From Panaeolus papilionaceus (lineage: Eukaryota; Basidiomycota; Agaricomycetes; Agaricales): a DNA stretch of 64,000 nt. Positions 25,616 to 41,203 of the stretch are shown in pieces; the first letter of the stretch is position 1; each line of letters begins with the position of its first letter. The notes below the pieces were generated by a model. It saw only the letters and a list, made by a program, of their open reading frames with translations, searched no databases and was not told the DNA's origin. The position numbers and the translations under genes were made by a program. The stretch covers positions 2,852,001-2,916,000 of the forward strand of contig JADNRZ010000002.1 of the NCBI GenBank assembly GCA_015501605.1, given 5' to 3'.

Positions 25616-28029
25616 TCAATGGGCAGAACTTCTTTTCAATTCAATGTGCGTACCTGCAGCCAGCGACCGAGTAGAGCTTTGCGAGAGTAAACCTTTACTC
25701 GCACTGGAAAACATGCCTCCAAGCATTCCTTTGTCTTTGGATTTGCGTTCACTCCCAGGCGTTTCGGGGTCGACGCCACCTCGGGATGAAGGTCGTTTTA
25801 CGTTGCTCTTAATCTTACTCCACAATCCCTGCTGAGTTGGAGTGCCTGAGGATGTCGAAGGTCGTTTGGGAGTGCGAGGTCCTGGGGTCTTGGTCGGTGG
25901 TTGCTGGCTTAACTGAGCCCTGGAAGCTACAGGGGTGGATTCAAGGGTTTCTCGTTGCACGGTCGTGGGATTTGGGGTGGTCGCGTGTTTGTACGTTTGT
26001 TTAGGCAAGGTTGGAACAACTTTGGAACGAACAGCTATTTCTGATGTCTCGGCATAGGAGGAAGGTGCTGTATCTGGAGATGACCCTTGACTGGTGGTGA
26101 CATTGGCACTGAGCAAACTATCCGAGTCTGAGGTGGCGGGCGATGATGAAGGGGCCATGTCGATTTCGTCGCTTTCCATTACTGGACCCACGTCATGATT
26201 TGCTGCCCAGGACATATTACGATGAAGTTGGGGGGAAAGGAAAGTAGATGCTTCAGGACTGAGGTCCATGTGTTGTCCTTCAGCTGCTACAAGGTCTTCA
26301 AGGATACGTCGACGATAGACACTAGTCATAGGAGAATTGATGGTGGTCGCAAAGTCCCAGGAGTCCACAGAATTAGCAGATGCTACATGGTTTAATGAAC
26401 GTCTTTCTTGTCGTTGTGTTAGAGGTGGGAGACCCTCTGCAAGCGCCCGTCAGCAGATTTTCGCGCTGTCAGACATAGCCGAGACGCACTAAGAATAGTA
26501 TTGATGAGGTAAGACTTCTTCTTCGCCCCTTTGAAGAAAGGTGTCTGCAATAGGTCTGCAGCAGTTGGCCTAAAGAATAATTTAAAAGGTGTTCAAGACA
26601 TTATAAAAGCTTGCTTTACCTTTTGGAAGGATCCTTGGCCAAGCAGCTGTCAACGATATCCTTGAAGGCTTTGGAATACTTAAAAGCGCCGCCATCACGG
26701 TCAAGGGTTGGTGGGTCTTCTTGAATGCTATAGGATGTCAGTTAAACTACAGGCAAACCATAACTGGACATCAAAGGATCTCACGTTTTGAGCAAAACTT
26801 TCTGGGGTGACTCTCGAGACCGTGGTGGTCGGCCTTGCGTCAGCTCTAGAGCGGTGATACCAAAACTCCATATGTCAGCTGAGGAATCGTACTGCCGTCC
26901 TTGAATGAGTTCGGGGGCCATCCAGCATGGCTAGACGAACGGTGAATGTTGACTCTCGCTGCTCAGAACAGTAAACAGTTACCGTGCCAACGAATGACTT
27001 GCGTTTACCAATTCTTGGTCTGGAAAGAACCATGGGTTCTTCTTGGGGTGCTGCGCGCTTGGTGCTGTTGCTACCTATTGATGCGGGTGAAGACCGCGAG
27101 GCTGCCATCGCACCGGCAGCGGTGATGGAGAAGGCTCTCGGGTGATGCGCCGCATTGATGTGGGATGTGTCTTCTGCCAGGTCCGCCGCTACGCCGAGGT
27201 CCCCCAATAAAACGGTGCCATCATCGTCGATGAGCAAGTTGGCAGCTTTCACATCGCGGTGAATGAACCCGTTAATGTGAAGGTAACTGTGAATAATGAA
27301 ACAATAAACTCCGGTCAGTGTTTCTGCGTTCTTGGGAAAAAATGATGTCGACAGACGGCGGTCAAAGACCACAAACCCGGAGGAATGTATCGTCAACAGG
27401 AATCACGTACTTGAGTCCTTTGAGTGTCTGCCTCAACATGCATCGAACGACATCCTCCTCCAAACCACCCGGCCAACCGTAACGCATGACGTCGGCAGCA
27501 CTTCCCTTATTCATCAATCGGAGCGCAATATACAATTTATGGCCGTTCATCCATGAACCACGGACTCGGAGGACATTGGGGTGCTTTGATAAGGACATGA
27601 GTGTGGTCTCCCTTTGTAGTAACTGCAAAGAGCGGGGTGGTAGTTTGTCGAGATCGAGAACTTTGAGGGCGCATGGTATAGGTTCGAGAGCGACGGAGCT
27701 GGTTGAATCGGTGTCGCGGGGGAGGTATGTCGCGGCATATACAATTGAAGATGCACCAAAACCAATGGGGTCACCAATTGTATAGTCTTCGGCGTTGTCA
27801 CTGTTGGAGGGTTGCATTAGGGATTCGGAACATGAAAATAGTTTGTGGGGTATTCATACCTGAAAAGTTGCCATTCGTCTTCCACTGCACCGATAAACTT
27901 CTTGGATGAGTTTAGCATGGTGTCCTGTGTTAAAGTTTGGGTGGGAGTGGATGTAGGATAAGAAGAGGTGGTGGCCCTAGCACTCGGATGAGTGTCTGGG
28001 GCCATATTTGCAGTTGTATTTGCTCTCAT
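25616..28029 (-). CDS. STE20-type Ser/Thr kinase, FRAY (OSR1/SPAK-like) group
   Basis: Protein kinase. A first exon ([16 protein letters not shown]... ending VEDEWQLF) joins the kinase core: glycine loop [14 protein letters not shown], catalytic Lys in [14 protein letters not shown] loop [12 protein letters not shown], metal-binding motif [11 protein letters not shown] (DLG instead of DFG), then [13 protein letters not shown] and [19 protein letters not shown]. The C-lobe ends [18 protein letters not shown] Ser/Thr/Pro-rich tail of about 270 residues follows, with several basic stretches. The GTPCWMAPE and [10 protein letters not shown] blocks are those of the FRAY/SPAK group. An insertion of about 50 residues sits between DLG and SFVGT. 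The start is uncertain: ATGs at 28029 and 28005 are both in frame. Confidence 0.85.
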
Positions 28030-29940
28030 TGTATGTTTGAGGGAATGCAATTCAGGGAAGAGGCCTGTGCTGCTTGGTATTTTTGACGAAGATCATGCAC
28101 TTCCCAGCAACCGAGTGGCAAATTGTGGCAATATAGGATTTATGCCTGGATGCGGATATGGGCAAGATAACGACGGAGGTGGCTGCCACACTCCAATGGG
28201 GGTCACTCTGAGAAGGATGTCACTAGAGATGGAAAACAAATAGGGTCTGATGAAAGGCAAAAGTTAACTGAAATGAACTGCAATGAAAAGTCCAACTGGT
28301 TCACGCACAAATTAAATTGGACAGAAGTTTAGCTGAGTAGCTGGAGATGATCGTTGGAAGAGTATCTGTTGTTTGGTCAGACAAATGAAACGAGAGATAA
28401 CAATAGTGCAAACATGATGACAAAAGATAATTATAGGAGATATTTTGTTCAGAGCTGAGACCGCTCCGTCGAACGTTCGAGGATGGACTGGAGGGGGAGT
28501 TGCAGGGTTGGAGGAGTCGTTGATATGAGCTGCTTGGCCTGGAGACAAATCAATATAAAGCCTATGTAATCTCTTGGCGACAAACCAATTAGGAATCCTC
28601 CATCACTTTGAGAGATCATCGTCATCTTTGCCTTTTGTTCCCTCCTTCGTCTCTCTGCCGTGTAGACTGCACCATGAAAAGTATGAGGTCACTAACCAAC
28701 GTGTTATTTTTATCACGGACGTGCCTGTATATAACCTTTGTATTATGCTGTCCTTCCATACATACGAGGAGTATAGATGATGTAAAAGCTGCGAATAGGG
28801 TAGTTAGCTTTGTCAATCGTCAACATATTTCTCAGAAAGGATGAATGCATCCCATTCTCCGGAGACTCTGCATTGCCTAGAACCTGTCGAATGGAATAAT
28901 ATCCATCCTTTCACCTATTCAATTATCACTAAACCTTAAGCTCCATGCAGAACGCCACGATATGACAGTAATGTTTGGACGGGAACACTTACCAACCCCG
29001 TTCACCCCCACCGCCGATAAGAACAAATAGCAAAAAATCCGCTCAGACTCAGCGGGTCCATCTTGACCAGGGCGAGAAACCGCAAATGAGTAACTATCGA
29101 GACTTTGGACCCTTGGCGCAACTTTCGACCGGTCCGACCCGTTCGAAAGTGTGGTCCATCTTTTGATTGTGAAATCTTATCTCATTATCCGTCCATCATG
29201 ATAAAGAGTTGTGGAGATAGTGAATCATGGGACCTACTCTGCTGTTGCCACGATATTTTTTACGATATTTATCGATTCGAGATTCGGATGCCAGTGTCAG
29301 TGACTTTGCGGTTGGCCATACGTGTTCGAATATACGGATCAAGTCGAGGTCATGGTTGTCCGAATCCACTGTCTGCCTTCTCTCGACAATCACCATCGGC
29401 TTCTCAATGATCCTCTCCTGTCCGAGTTCATGGCCAGCGCTCGCTCTCAAACTTTCTTACTCGCTCTGTAACGATACCACATTTGTCAGTCCCTGAAGCG
29501 GGGTCTTACTGGTTTGGTGACGATAGAAAGGAGTCCCCCGACCTACTTATCACCCCTCCTCCCAGGCTGACCCCAGACCACCCCAGAAAGGGCACACATA
29601 ATCCATTGCCTTTGAGACCTTCCGAGGACCGACTCCGAGCCAGACAGTTGCCACTGCCCCAGTCGACCACAGCTTTGCTGTCGGTTGATTGTCATTCTCA
29701 CGCGGTAAATTTACGATATCGTCCTTGTGTCGATGAACACCATGCTGGCATCCCCCAGAGAAACATGATTCATTCGGATGCACATGCGATCCATAATTCG
29801 GGGCATGTAATTCCTCTGCAGGTGCTGTAACCCGTTGCAATCAAGTCTGTCGGAAAAGCGGAAAAGCGAGCAAATTTATTGAATGAAATATTGTACAGTT
29901 GGTGATAAGGAGACGTTAGAAATAGAATCATGACCTATCA
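28030..29940. other. Intergenic, no gene recognised
   Basis: About 1.9 kb with open frames up to about 115 codons on both strands, most starting at non-ATG codons, overlapping each other and lacking domains. I cannot support a gene here. It includes the upstream region of the FRAY kinase. Confidence 0.4.
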
Positions 29941-30183
29941 TCAACCTCGGCGGCCGGGGTTCCGAGCAATATGTTGATTCTTTCTGCCAGCAATCTGAGC
30001 AAGGTTGTAATATTTACTGTAAAATAATAATAAAAAAGAGCAGATAATAACATTTCTGGTGTCGAATGCCAGCACATGGATTATTTCTTCATGTGTCAAA
30101 GAAAGACCGTGTTGAGAGTGCACAAAGTTGAGAAGAAGAAGTGTGACAGTCAACAGAGTGTGACATGAAATGGACTTTGGCAT
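29941..30183 (-). CDS. Possible small secreted or membrane protein
   Basis: An 80-codon frame beginning MPKSISCHTLLTVTLLLLN. It has a basic start, a hydrophobic core and a plausible cleavage site after VHS (about residue 24), then a short mature part with a second hydrophobic run (VIICSFLLLFY). That run falls in AT-rich DNA bounded by GT and TTACAG, so it may be an intron, but removing it gives an immediate stop. No homologue recognised. It is divergent from the SRPK kinase, 90 bp away. The gene may not be real. Confidence 0.3.
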   Translation of the reverse strand: MPKSISCHTLLTVTLLLLNFVHSQHGLSLTHEEIIHVLAFDTRNVIICSFLLLFYSKYYNLAQIAGRKNQHIARNPGRRG

Positions 30184-30273
30184 TTCCACATTCTCTCCGT
30201 TCCTTCTCCTTCTCCTTCACTTCCTCACAACTCCTCCTTTTATTTTCTTTATTTCTTCTGCCGTCGTTGGTTG

Positions 30274-33459
<3,186 letters not shown>

Positions 33460-34707
33460 TCGTGTTCAACCCCTCTTACTCAGGACTTTGTCTTCCTGGA
33501 ACCTGATTGGCTTGTTATATTCATAGGCTATATGACTGCTGCATCGCAGCGTCAAGTCTTGTTGCCATTGCACTTAACCTCCCCCTTGTGACATTTCATT
33601 TTGATCCTCTCATTAGACGCATAGAGTTCCTTTCCATTCTTCTTTCCCCCATGTTGTGTATTGAATGTACGTTCTCCGGTCTCTCTTCGCCCTCATGCCA
33701 TCCTTCCTCTTTACTGCATCCTCAATCGCGCATCACTACGAACACTCACTTCCATTGAACATCCTGCTTTTTCTGGTTGGGCTCTTAGTTTTTTTTCACC
33801 CTTGATGTATATTTTTCTTTCTCTTTTTTGGGCCACTTTGGTTGTTTTTGGTACCCTAATATGGCCGTGCTTGGTCGCCGTGATCTTATCACAAAGGTTA
33901 CTGCGCCGTCGCGAGGATTCTTCTTTCTTGATCATTACTCGTTCATTTCTTCCTCGACGTCTTGCATGCTTTAATACGCGTCCTTCTTGGGCCGTGCCTT
34001 CCATATACAATAATACTGTACACCCCTATCACCCCTAATATTTCTTACTTCTTTGGTCTTGTAACAAGTGTTATATTTACTTGATGGACGATAATACTTG
34101 GAACATTGACTGTTATATTTAGCATTTTCTTTTCATATCCTCTTTTCCTATTGGCATGGATATTTCCTTGGTGGCGTTCCAGTGATGTGTGCAATCCTTC
34201 CCCCCATTTCCATCTGATTGGTTCTTAAATTATCGAGGCATGCCTCGTTGTTTACATTTCCGTCTACTCATTCCGCCACCGACGCTTGTACTGTAGTCAT
34301 ATACATAGATTTCTGGAATGACTTGTTTACTCAGATGTTGAACCCTTAAAAATGATCGAAGCCCAAATTTTTCATTGAACGAGCGTAAGTGGGTAAGGAG
34401 CGCAAGTGGAAAGCTTATGCAAAATACCAGTCAGCGTAGGGACAGACAAAACACACAAGAGAAGGCTCGATCGCACAATAAGACTAGGCAAGCAAGTACT
34501 CTAATGACGTAAAACAAAATACGACAAGAAAGCGGGGAACAAAAACACGATCCAGCGGAAAAAAAGTCCCGGATTCGAAATGTATCAAAGGTGAGGATAT
34601 AAAAAAAGTCAGTTTGGATAATATAAAGTTATACGGAGTTAGCAGAAGATATTTTTTGTAGCCAATGGGTGCAATGTCCGAGTGTCAAAGTGGATGAGAA
34701 AAGACTT
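33460..34707. other. Convergent intergenic region
   Basis: About 1.25 kb between the stop codons of the SRPK and chitin deacetylase genes. Pyrimidine-rich at first, AT-rich later. Short frames only; no exon series or RNA gene recognised. Confidence 0.5.
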
Positions 34708-36606
34708 CTACCACTGAATCAAACGGCCGCCAGTGAGAAGGGCCAGACCTGCAACCATGGCAGAGCCAACGGCGCTTCCCATACCAGAGTGAACAGAGAC
34801 AGCAGCTCCAGATTGACCGGGTTTAGCACTGCCTGTCGGAGAGCTGCCGACTGGAGTGGTGGTCACAGCACCGGGGACTATAAAAGAATGAAATGTGTTT
34901 AGTTCCTTTTTACACAAGGGCACAAGAAAAAACTCACTCTTAATTGGTGGGGGGTTAGTGCTGTTGTCGTTGGTCTCGATATAGGCGTCTTTGAGATCAC
35001 GATTCATGCAGGTGACTACTGGACGAATGTTAAACTTGGGATTCGTGTGGGCAAGGGCATCAGGAAGGATGTAGCCTGTGGCGACTTCGACGGTCTGTTC
35101 GAAGAGATCGTGCTCTAGAACAATGAACCCAGTGTCCCTAGTGGTAGCATTGCCGAGAATGTTTTGCCAGTTTTGAAGGACCTGCTGAACGGTTGTAGCT
35201 CCTCCCTTGATGTTGAAATCTAGGGCAAAATGTTCGTTAGACGCAGCTCGGCTGGACGTAAGCGACGGGAAATACCATCGGTGTCAAAGGTGGCCAAAGG
35301 GCTGATACGAGTCCACATAACGGGCTGAAGACCCATAGCAAGGGAAATAGCGCGAACACGATCACTAAAATTAAGCGTCAAGTGTCAGAGGCGAGAAGCA
35401 TAGAAGCCAGGCGGATCATGTCTTACTCGATATCACCGAAGGGGGGACGCATCATGTTGGGAGTAACGCCGAGGACATCCTTAATGGCTTGCTTAGTCCA
35501 ACCGAGCTCGGCGATGATTTGTTCGTTAGTGAGGGTAGTGAGAGGTGGGTGACTCCAAGTATGAACGGCAATCTGATGACCGCCTGCATATTCGGCCTGC
35601 AAAGTTGCTGGGAAGGAGATAACACGAGATCCAACGACGAAGAAGGTGGATTTAAGGTTGACTTGATCCAAGTAACTGAGCAAATTGGGGGTATAAAACG
35701 CGGGGCCATCGTCATACGTCAAACCCCAGTCAAGAGCGGTGGGACATTCGGTGATGTCTGAAGTGCGTGTGCAACCACCGCAAGTCCACCAACATCTCGA
35801 CTGATCTGCCGCTGCTTGAGTGTTATTAGCACATCCGCCTATTATCGGGTAAACCGATTATCACCAAAAAAATACAACGAATGAAACGCGAATAGTTAGT
35901 TGATGCACTATTTTTAGAACAAACAATACCAACCAGGATTTGTTGGTGCAATGTTCGGGATGACAACGCCCGTGTTGGCAACGTCCTGAATCCATTGCTG
36001 AACCTGAGGCGAATCAATTGGTGGCAAACGGTCGAGTGGAGGGTAAGTAGACGGAACGAGTAGAGCAGCTAAAAGGTGGAGAAGTCAGACATAGATTCAT
36101 CATCGGCAAGGGTGAGCAGGTGGTGTGAATAAACAAGGTCGTATGATGACGAACAAAGAAACCAAAACAAGATGGTTAATGAAGCCAAGAAAAATGTGCT
36201 CACGATTAGGAAGAGGAGGGGCACCGGCAATGAGGGTTGGGGTGCTGCCTGGCACAGCTGTAGAATCAAGAGGTTTCGTGACTGAAGTTGGTTCGGTAGA
36301 AACGATTGAAGCCAGAGGAACAGCGGTGGGGTTAGTAGCTAAGAGCGAGACAGAGATCGTTGGAGTTGTAGGCGTGGACGCAGTACCACTTGGAGGTGGA
36401 GCAGATGCACCCGGAGTGGAAGAACCAGGAGGCGCTGGAGGTGCTGGAGTCCCTGGTTGTGATGGCTGGGCTGGACTTGATGGAGCTGGCGGAGGGGCTT
36501 GGCGTGGTTCATAATGGCGACGAGCATGATGAGAGCCATCTACACCATGAGAAGCCACGAACAATGGTAAAATAGAAATTAAAGTAAAAAGTGAATAAAA
36601 CTTCAT
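34708..36606 (-). CDS. Chitin deacetylase, secreted and probably GPI-anchored
   Basis: Removes acetyl groups from chitin to give chitosan in the cell wall (carbohydrate esterase family 4). Starts with a signal peptide (MKFYSLFTLISILPLFVAS), then a Pro/Ser/Thr-rich linker of about 100 residues. The NodB domain shows motif 1 LTYDDGPAFYTP (metal/catalytic Asp), motif 2 HTWSHPPLTTL (metal His pair) and motif 3 MRPPFGD. LQPVMWT, GFIVLEHDLFEQTV and the Cys-containing DQSRCWWTCGGC upstream fit fungal chitin deacetylases. The C-terminal Ser/Gly region ending in a hydrophobic stretch (AVGSAMVAGLALLTGG) is a likely GPI-attachment signal. Several short introns interrupt the gene. Confidence 0.93.
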
Positions 36607-36835
36607 AGTCCAAAGCTCAAGTCCGACTAGTAAAAGGAAAAGGGAATGAAAGGTCAGTTCTGTGTGAACGATCTCTTTTTATTCAAATCCGCCCTATTTT
36701 TAGTTTCTTCTTGCCTCATTCCTCTTCATTTGCCGACGGCCCGTAAGCAGTCTTACTTCACTTAGAACGAGTGTATATATAATCAGAACAGATACATAAA
36801 CAAAACACATACAACAACAGGTCAAATGCTGAACA

Positions 36836-37889
36836 TTACACGCGACGTTTTTTGGTTCTGGGTTTCTCCAGGTCAATCTCTTCAGCATCAGAGTCTTCAT
36901 CCTCAGAATCAGTCTCAGCGTCATCATCTCCACCCTCAATGGTACCTAAGAACCATTCAATAGCTTCAGGGAAGATTTCATTCGCAATGATCAATCCAAT
37001 CTAGAAAACACATATTAGAAACCCTGTTTGTAAACCATAGTTATCTAATTTCACTCACGTCCTCTGGTTCGGACTTTTGTTCAAAGAAGTTGAAGAAACT
37101 TCCTGGGTCAGCTATGTCGTCCTGATCATCTTCGTTAATATCACGGGGGTACAACTTGGTCAATGCTTTTTCTGCGTCCTTCCAGTTAATGGGAGTGGCC
37201 TATTGAGCGATATTAATTAATGGTGCCCAACACAGTTCAGTCTAATATCACGTACGGAAGGTTCGACATCGCGTTCCCAGCTGAAATCGAGCATCGACTG
37301 AGTGATACCATCTGCATCGGGAGTCTCTTTCTCAGCAGTGGGAGCAACGTATTTGTATTGCTTCTTCAGAACACGTTCAGAGAAGAACTGGTTTTCTTTG
37401 AAATGCTGGATAATGAAGACAGCGTGTAAGCATATTTTTTTTTTTTAACAAAAAAGATCTGACGAAGCAACATACGAATTCGAGAGTGAAGCATCTGTGC
37501 TCCTGGGGATCCTTCTCCACCCAGACATCCTCAAGGTAGCTCAATGCAGTTTGGTCAGCATTGTGCTGGCAGTGCATAGCCACGAGGGTGTTGTTCATTA
37601 GGGCAACAGGCCAGAAGTTGGGGATGGTGAGCGCCAAAGCGCGGCGCTTTTCATAAACGGGGCGCAGAGCAGCCTGCGCCTGACGTTCTATACGCGACAA
37701 AGAAAGATCAGAACCACGTTATCAACTTTTTTTCTAATCGCACCACATACCGAGGACGAGCTCAACGCGTGCGAGATCGCGTTGGATTTCCTGGAGCTTT
37801 TTGGCATTCTCTTCGCTGAGTTCGACGTTGTCGATTGGGGACTTGCCCGCATCAGCTCCGGGGGATGCTCTTTTGGTGCCGCTGGACAT
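36836..37889 (-). CDS. SET/NAP-family histone chaperone
   Basis: Nucleosome assembly protein of the SET/Vps75 branch. The N-terminal long helix (LSEENAKKLQEIQRDLARVELVL, then RQAQAALRPVYEKR) is the dimerisation coiled coil. RALALTIPNFWPVALMNN is the family's IPNFW block. LSYLEDVWVEKDPQEHRC, FHFKENQFFSERVLKKQY and FFNFFEQ follow, the last matching FFTWF of SET. The C-terminus is acidic (GGDDDAETDSEDEDSDAEE) and ends in a basic cluster KKRRV, a possible nuclear signal. The short length and single core favour SET over NAP1. Four or five short introns. Start ATG at 37889, MSSGTKRAS. Confidence 0.9.
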
Positions 37890-38260
37890 GTCGACAGAAT
37901 TTTTTTTACAACAAGGGTTACAAAGACAAGAGAGGTGCAGCACCTATTTTACTTTATTTAGTGTGGCAGCGAGCAAGCGATTGCTGCAGCGTGACGCCTG
38001 TTCCCTAACTTCCCTTTCAGGAAACACGACACAAATTTTTTGGTAAATTCCCGTGACATTCAACAAGAAATTCCTAACAATGTAATACCCTGTTGTCACC
38101 ATGCCGTGCACTGGTAACTACCACCTTCGCTCTGCCGATAATCACACAAAACGAAATATAAAGGACATTAATGTGCAATAATAACAATAATTTCTAAATT
38201 AAAAAAAAATCTAGAAAAACACATGCTAAGTAGGGGTATCACCAAAGTTGCTGGGTAATT

Positions 38261-41021
38261 TTAGTCTACTCTCTTCTTCATCGTACCAAGCTCTACCTCT
38301 TCAATGCTCCCAACTTTGACTCGGCCTGCTCCTCTTCTCAGCCATCTTTGCTTGCTGGCACCAGGCTCCGCCTTGGGGTTCAACCCTTTACCGTGGTGCG
38401 CCGAGCGGTATCCAGGTCCGTTGTAGTAGATAATATCCGTCATGGGGTTAAGTTTCGGCCACGCAACATAATCCACCCCATTGATGAACATGAACGTCAT
38501 GGCAATGCTAAACAGGGCAAACCAAAGCATAAAGTAATAAAAGAGTGAATAGTCTGATAATGACAGATTAGTGACGGCAACCTTTTCGGTTGGAGAGATG
38601 CATGCCTGAGGTGCGCGGTAGCGTAAGTCCAGCGCAAATCATAAACAACGAAAACGACGCAATGGCGGGCATCTGGCATTCAGATTAATTAGAAGAATTC
38701 AGCGAGTTTGTTTCAAACGATATTTACCGAGCGGGTAACAAGAGGACGAGCATCTGTGACGAGGAATAGAGCAGAGGAAGGATTCTTCCTGGGCACCCAG
38801 TTTCCGGTGATCAAGTCAAAGCCATCCTGAGTGTATATGCAATATTAGCCATTGCTTGATGCATCACAGAGAACACTTTACCTGTCGAGCACCATCGAAG
38901 AAGGTGTTCTTGATATATCGCATAACTGACTTGTAACCATCTTCCAGAGCACCCTTACGGGTCCGCTTGTTTGTTCTCGTATAATCGGATTTCAAGGCGC
39001 CAGATCCACCATACGCCTTAGCAATAGTATCACCATGGTCAGCCCACACTAACGAGAAGGATTAGTGGTTGGTATATGTGATTTTGAGGTCCCTTACAAT
39101 CCCTGAATTCTTTGCTGAAAGCTTCATAATCGTCCACGCCATCTGTTTCCGAAAGTATCCCAAGGTCGCGGAGTTGCCGATTCAGCGTCCATTTGGCGAG
39201 TGCGCCTTGTACGACGTTGGTTCGATCGAGATTGTCCATGCAGTTCGTTCGCACAACACCAATTTGCACTCGCTTCGGTGCAGTATTTTCACCATCGATT
39301 TGGAAGTATCTGTTTGGGAAATGTTCAATTAGCGAGTGTGATGATGGGGATGAAACTCACCCATTCTTATCCAAATCCTCTCTGAGCTGGTCAATAAGAA
39401 TACTGATACGATCCCAGCGCATCTTTTTGCACTCTTGATGGAAGTCGAAATATTGATACTTGACTCCAGGGAGGTCCAGCTAAGACATGTATCAGCAACA
39501 TGTAGTAAAGCATTAGTAACATACATACCTCGGCAACATATCGTTCATACGCCTCCTTGACCGGCTTTTCGTGACCCTTCTGGTTGACGAGATTGACTAG
39601 GCTTTGGTTTCCGTAAACCTTGTTTTGCTCTGTCAGATGAGTGCGCATTGCTTTTGCCTGTCAACCAAAATCAATTTAAAAATAGAGCCCAAAGAACCAG
39701 TGTATAACATACCGTCTCGTTCAGGTCCATGATTTGAAGGTCAGGTTTATACCTTAGGGTGCTAATTTCTGACCAGAATACTGGAACACTTCCACGAATT
39801 TGCACAAAGCTAAGTTTGGTTGCAAAACTGTCATCAGAAATGCGAACAGAGCCAGCGGCGGTCTGCGCTTCGACAAGTAGCAACTGCTCAGTCTCGTTGA
39901 AGTTGGCGACATGGCCGTCGTGATCAATTCCGCGTCGGAAGTAACGGGTACCTGCGCGGAAGCGCGAGCGGCGACTGATGAGAGCTAACTGCATGTGCCT
40001 GCCGTGCAGGAATGTAGGTTTGATGTCGAATGCTGCAACGTGCATCAGTCTAATAAATTTCATGATAAAGTGGGAACTACTTACTGCCATACATAATAGG
40101 CAAAATAAATGCACCATACTGGTTTCTGGTTGGTTTCGATTTGAAGGGCAGGAGAAAGAGTTGAACTCACAGGAGCGGAAGGGTTGGCGTCAGCAACCTC
40201 AATGAACTTGGAGTGCAAGAATCTATCATCATATTTCAGCATGTGTATTCTGTACCCTCAACAACAGACAACAGACCTGTTCCAGAAGAATCGCTCATCG
40301 ACCTAGGAGTGATAAGTATAAAGCCCGAACATCCTCGTTGCGGTGGTGTACGCACCACTTGCCATAAGGCTTTCGCTGCATCGTGGTCCCTTGTCTCCCA
40401 CTGTGCTTGCATGCGACGCGTTAGGTCGTATGTATATGAAAAGAGGAAGTTTCCGCCATATAAATGAGAGCGAACAAGGGCGAGAAGGTGTGATTCTACT
40501 GGGTGTGGTGGGGCGTGTGTTGATACAGCACTCAAGGGTAGGATGTCAAAGTCGGTTGCCCTGAAGATGTCATGACCCATAAGACGGCCTTGGAGACTGC
40601 GACCAGTTATTATGATTATATAGTCGGCTGTTAATGATTGAATAAGATTGTTGAATATAGTTTTTGAGATGACGGTGTTGAAAACATACATAGAGATAAT
40701 GAAATTAGACCGATAATGCCATAAATTATTTTCTCTGAACGCTGGGCAGCAAAAGGAACAGTGTATTTAGGCGCTAAGTAGAAGAATGTAAGGATAAAAA
40801 ATGACAGATGATTAATTCGACAAACTAACGGTTAACGACTATCTCTCCAGACGAGCGGTGAATTGTCAATGACTGGGTCTCTCCTTCTGGGACAAAGATG
40901 TACGTGTCATTGCGTTCACTGAATCTGTACATATTTTAAAAATAAAATAAATGAATCAAGGGTAACAAATAAATATAATAAAGAATACGAACAATGTATA
41001 ACGTTGGTGCAAAGGTCTCAT
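38261..41021 (-). CDS. SAC1: Sac1-type phosphoinositide phosphatase
   Basis: ER/Golgi membrane phosphatase that removes phosphate chiefly from PI4P. Starts [10 protein letters not shown], then [14 protein letters not shown] and [10 protein letters not shown]. The SAC domain includes [53 protein letters not shown] and the catalytic CX5R loop [16 protein letters not shown] (about 39200-39250). Near the C-terminus are two membrane segments, [16 protein letters not shown] and [20 protein letters not shown], as in yeast and human Sac1. Joining the exon of the first membrane segment to the second in frame needs a GC-AG intron at 38554-38605. The gene diverges from the U2A' gene across 182 bp. Confidence 0.94.
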
Positions 41022-41203
41022 TGTAGATTGAAAGAGAGAGAATGTGTGGAAAGTATTAAGTGATAGTGGATGGAAGCAGAGTCAAGGAGAGTGCCAAGTT
41101 GGACCTTGTTGGACGCGTTGATCTGAGTCTGAATTTGGTAAAGGTCAGAGTTTGGCAGACTCTCCCTCTTCCCCTCTTATATTCTTCCATCTTAAATAAA
41201 ACA

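Noticed and set aside
29483..29840. 115-codon plus frame and 96-codon minus frame
   Set aside because: They overlap each other and lack a domain, a signal peptide or splice partners; the minus frame does not start at a good ATG.
38606..38679. Reading Sac1 C-terminus straight through to NRKGCRH and a stop
   Set aside because: It would drop the second membrane segment; the family has two, and the GC-AG intron restores the second in frame.
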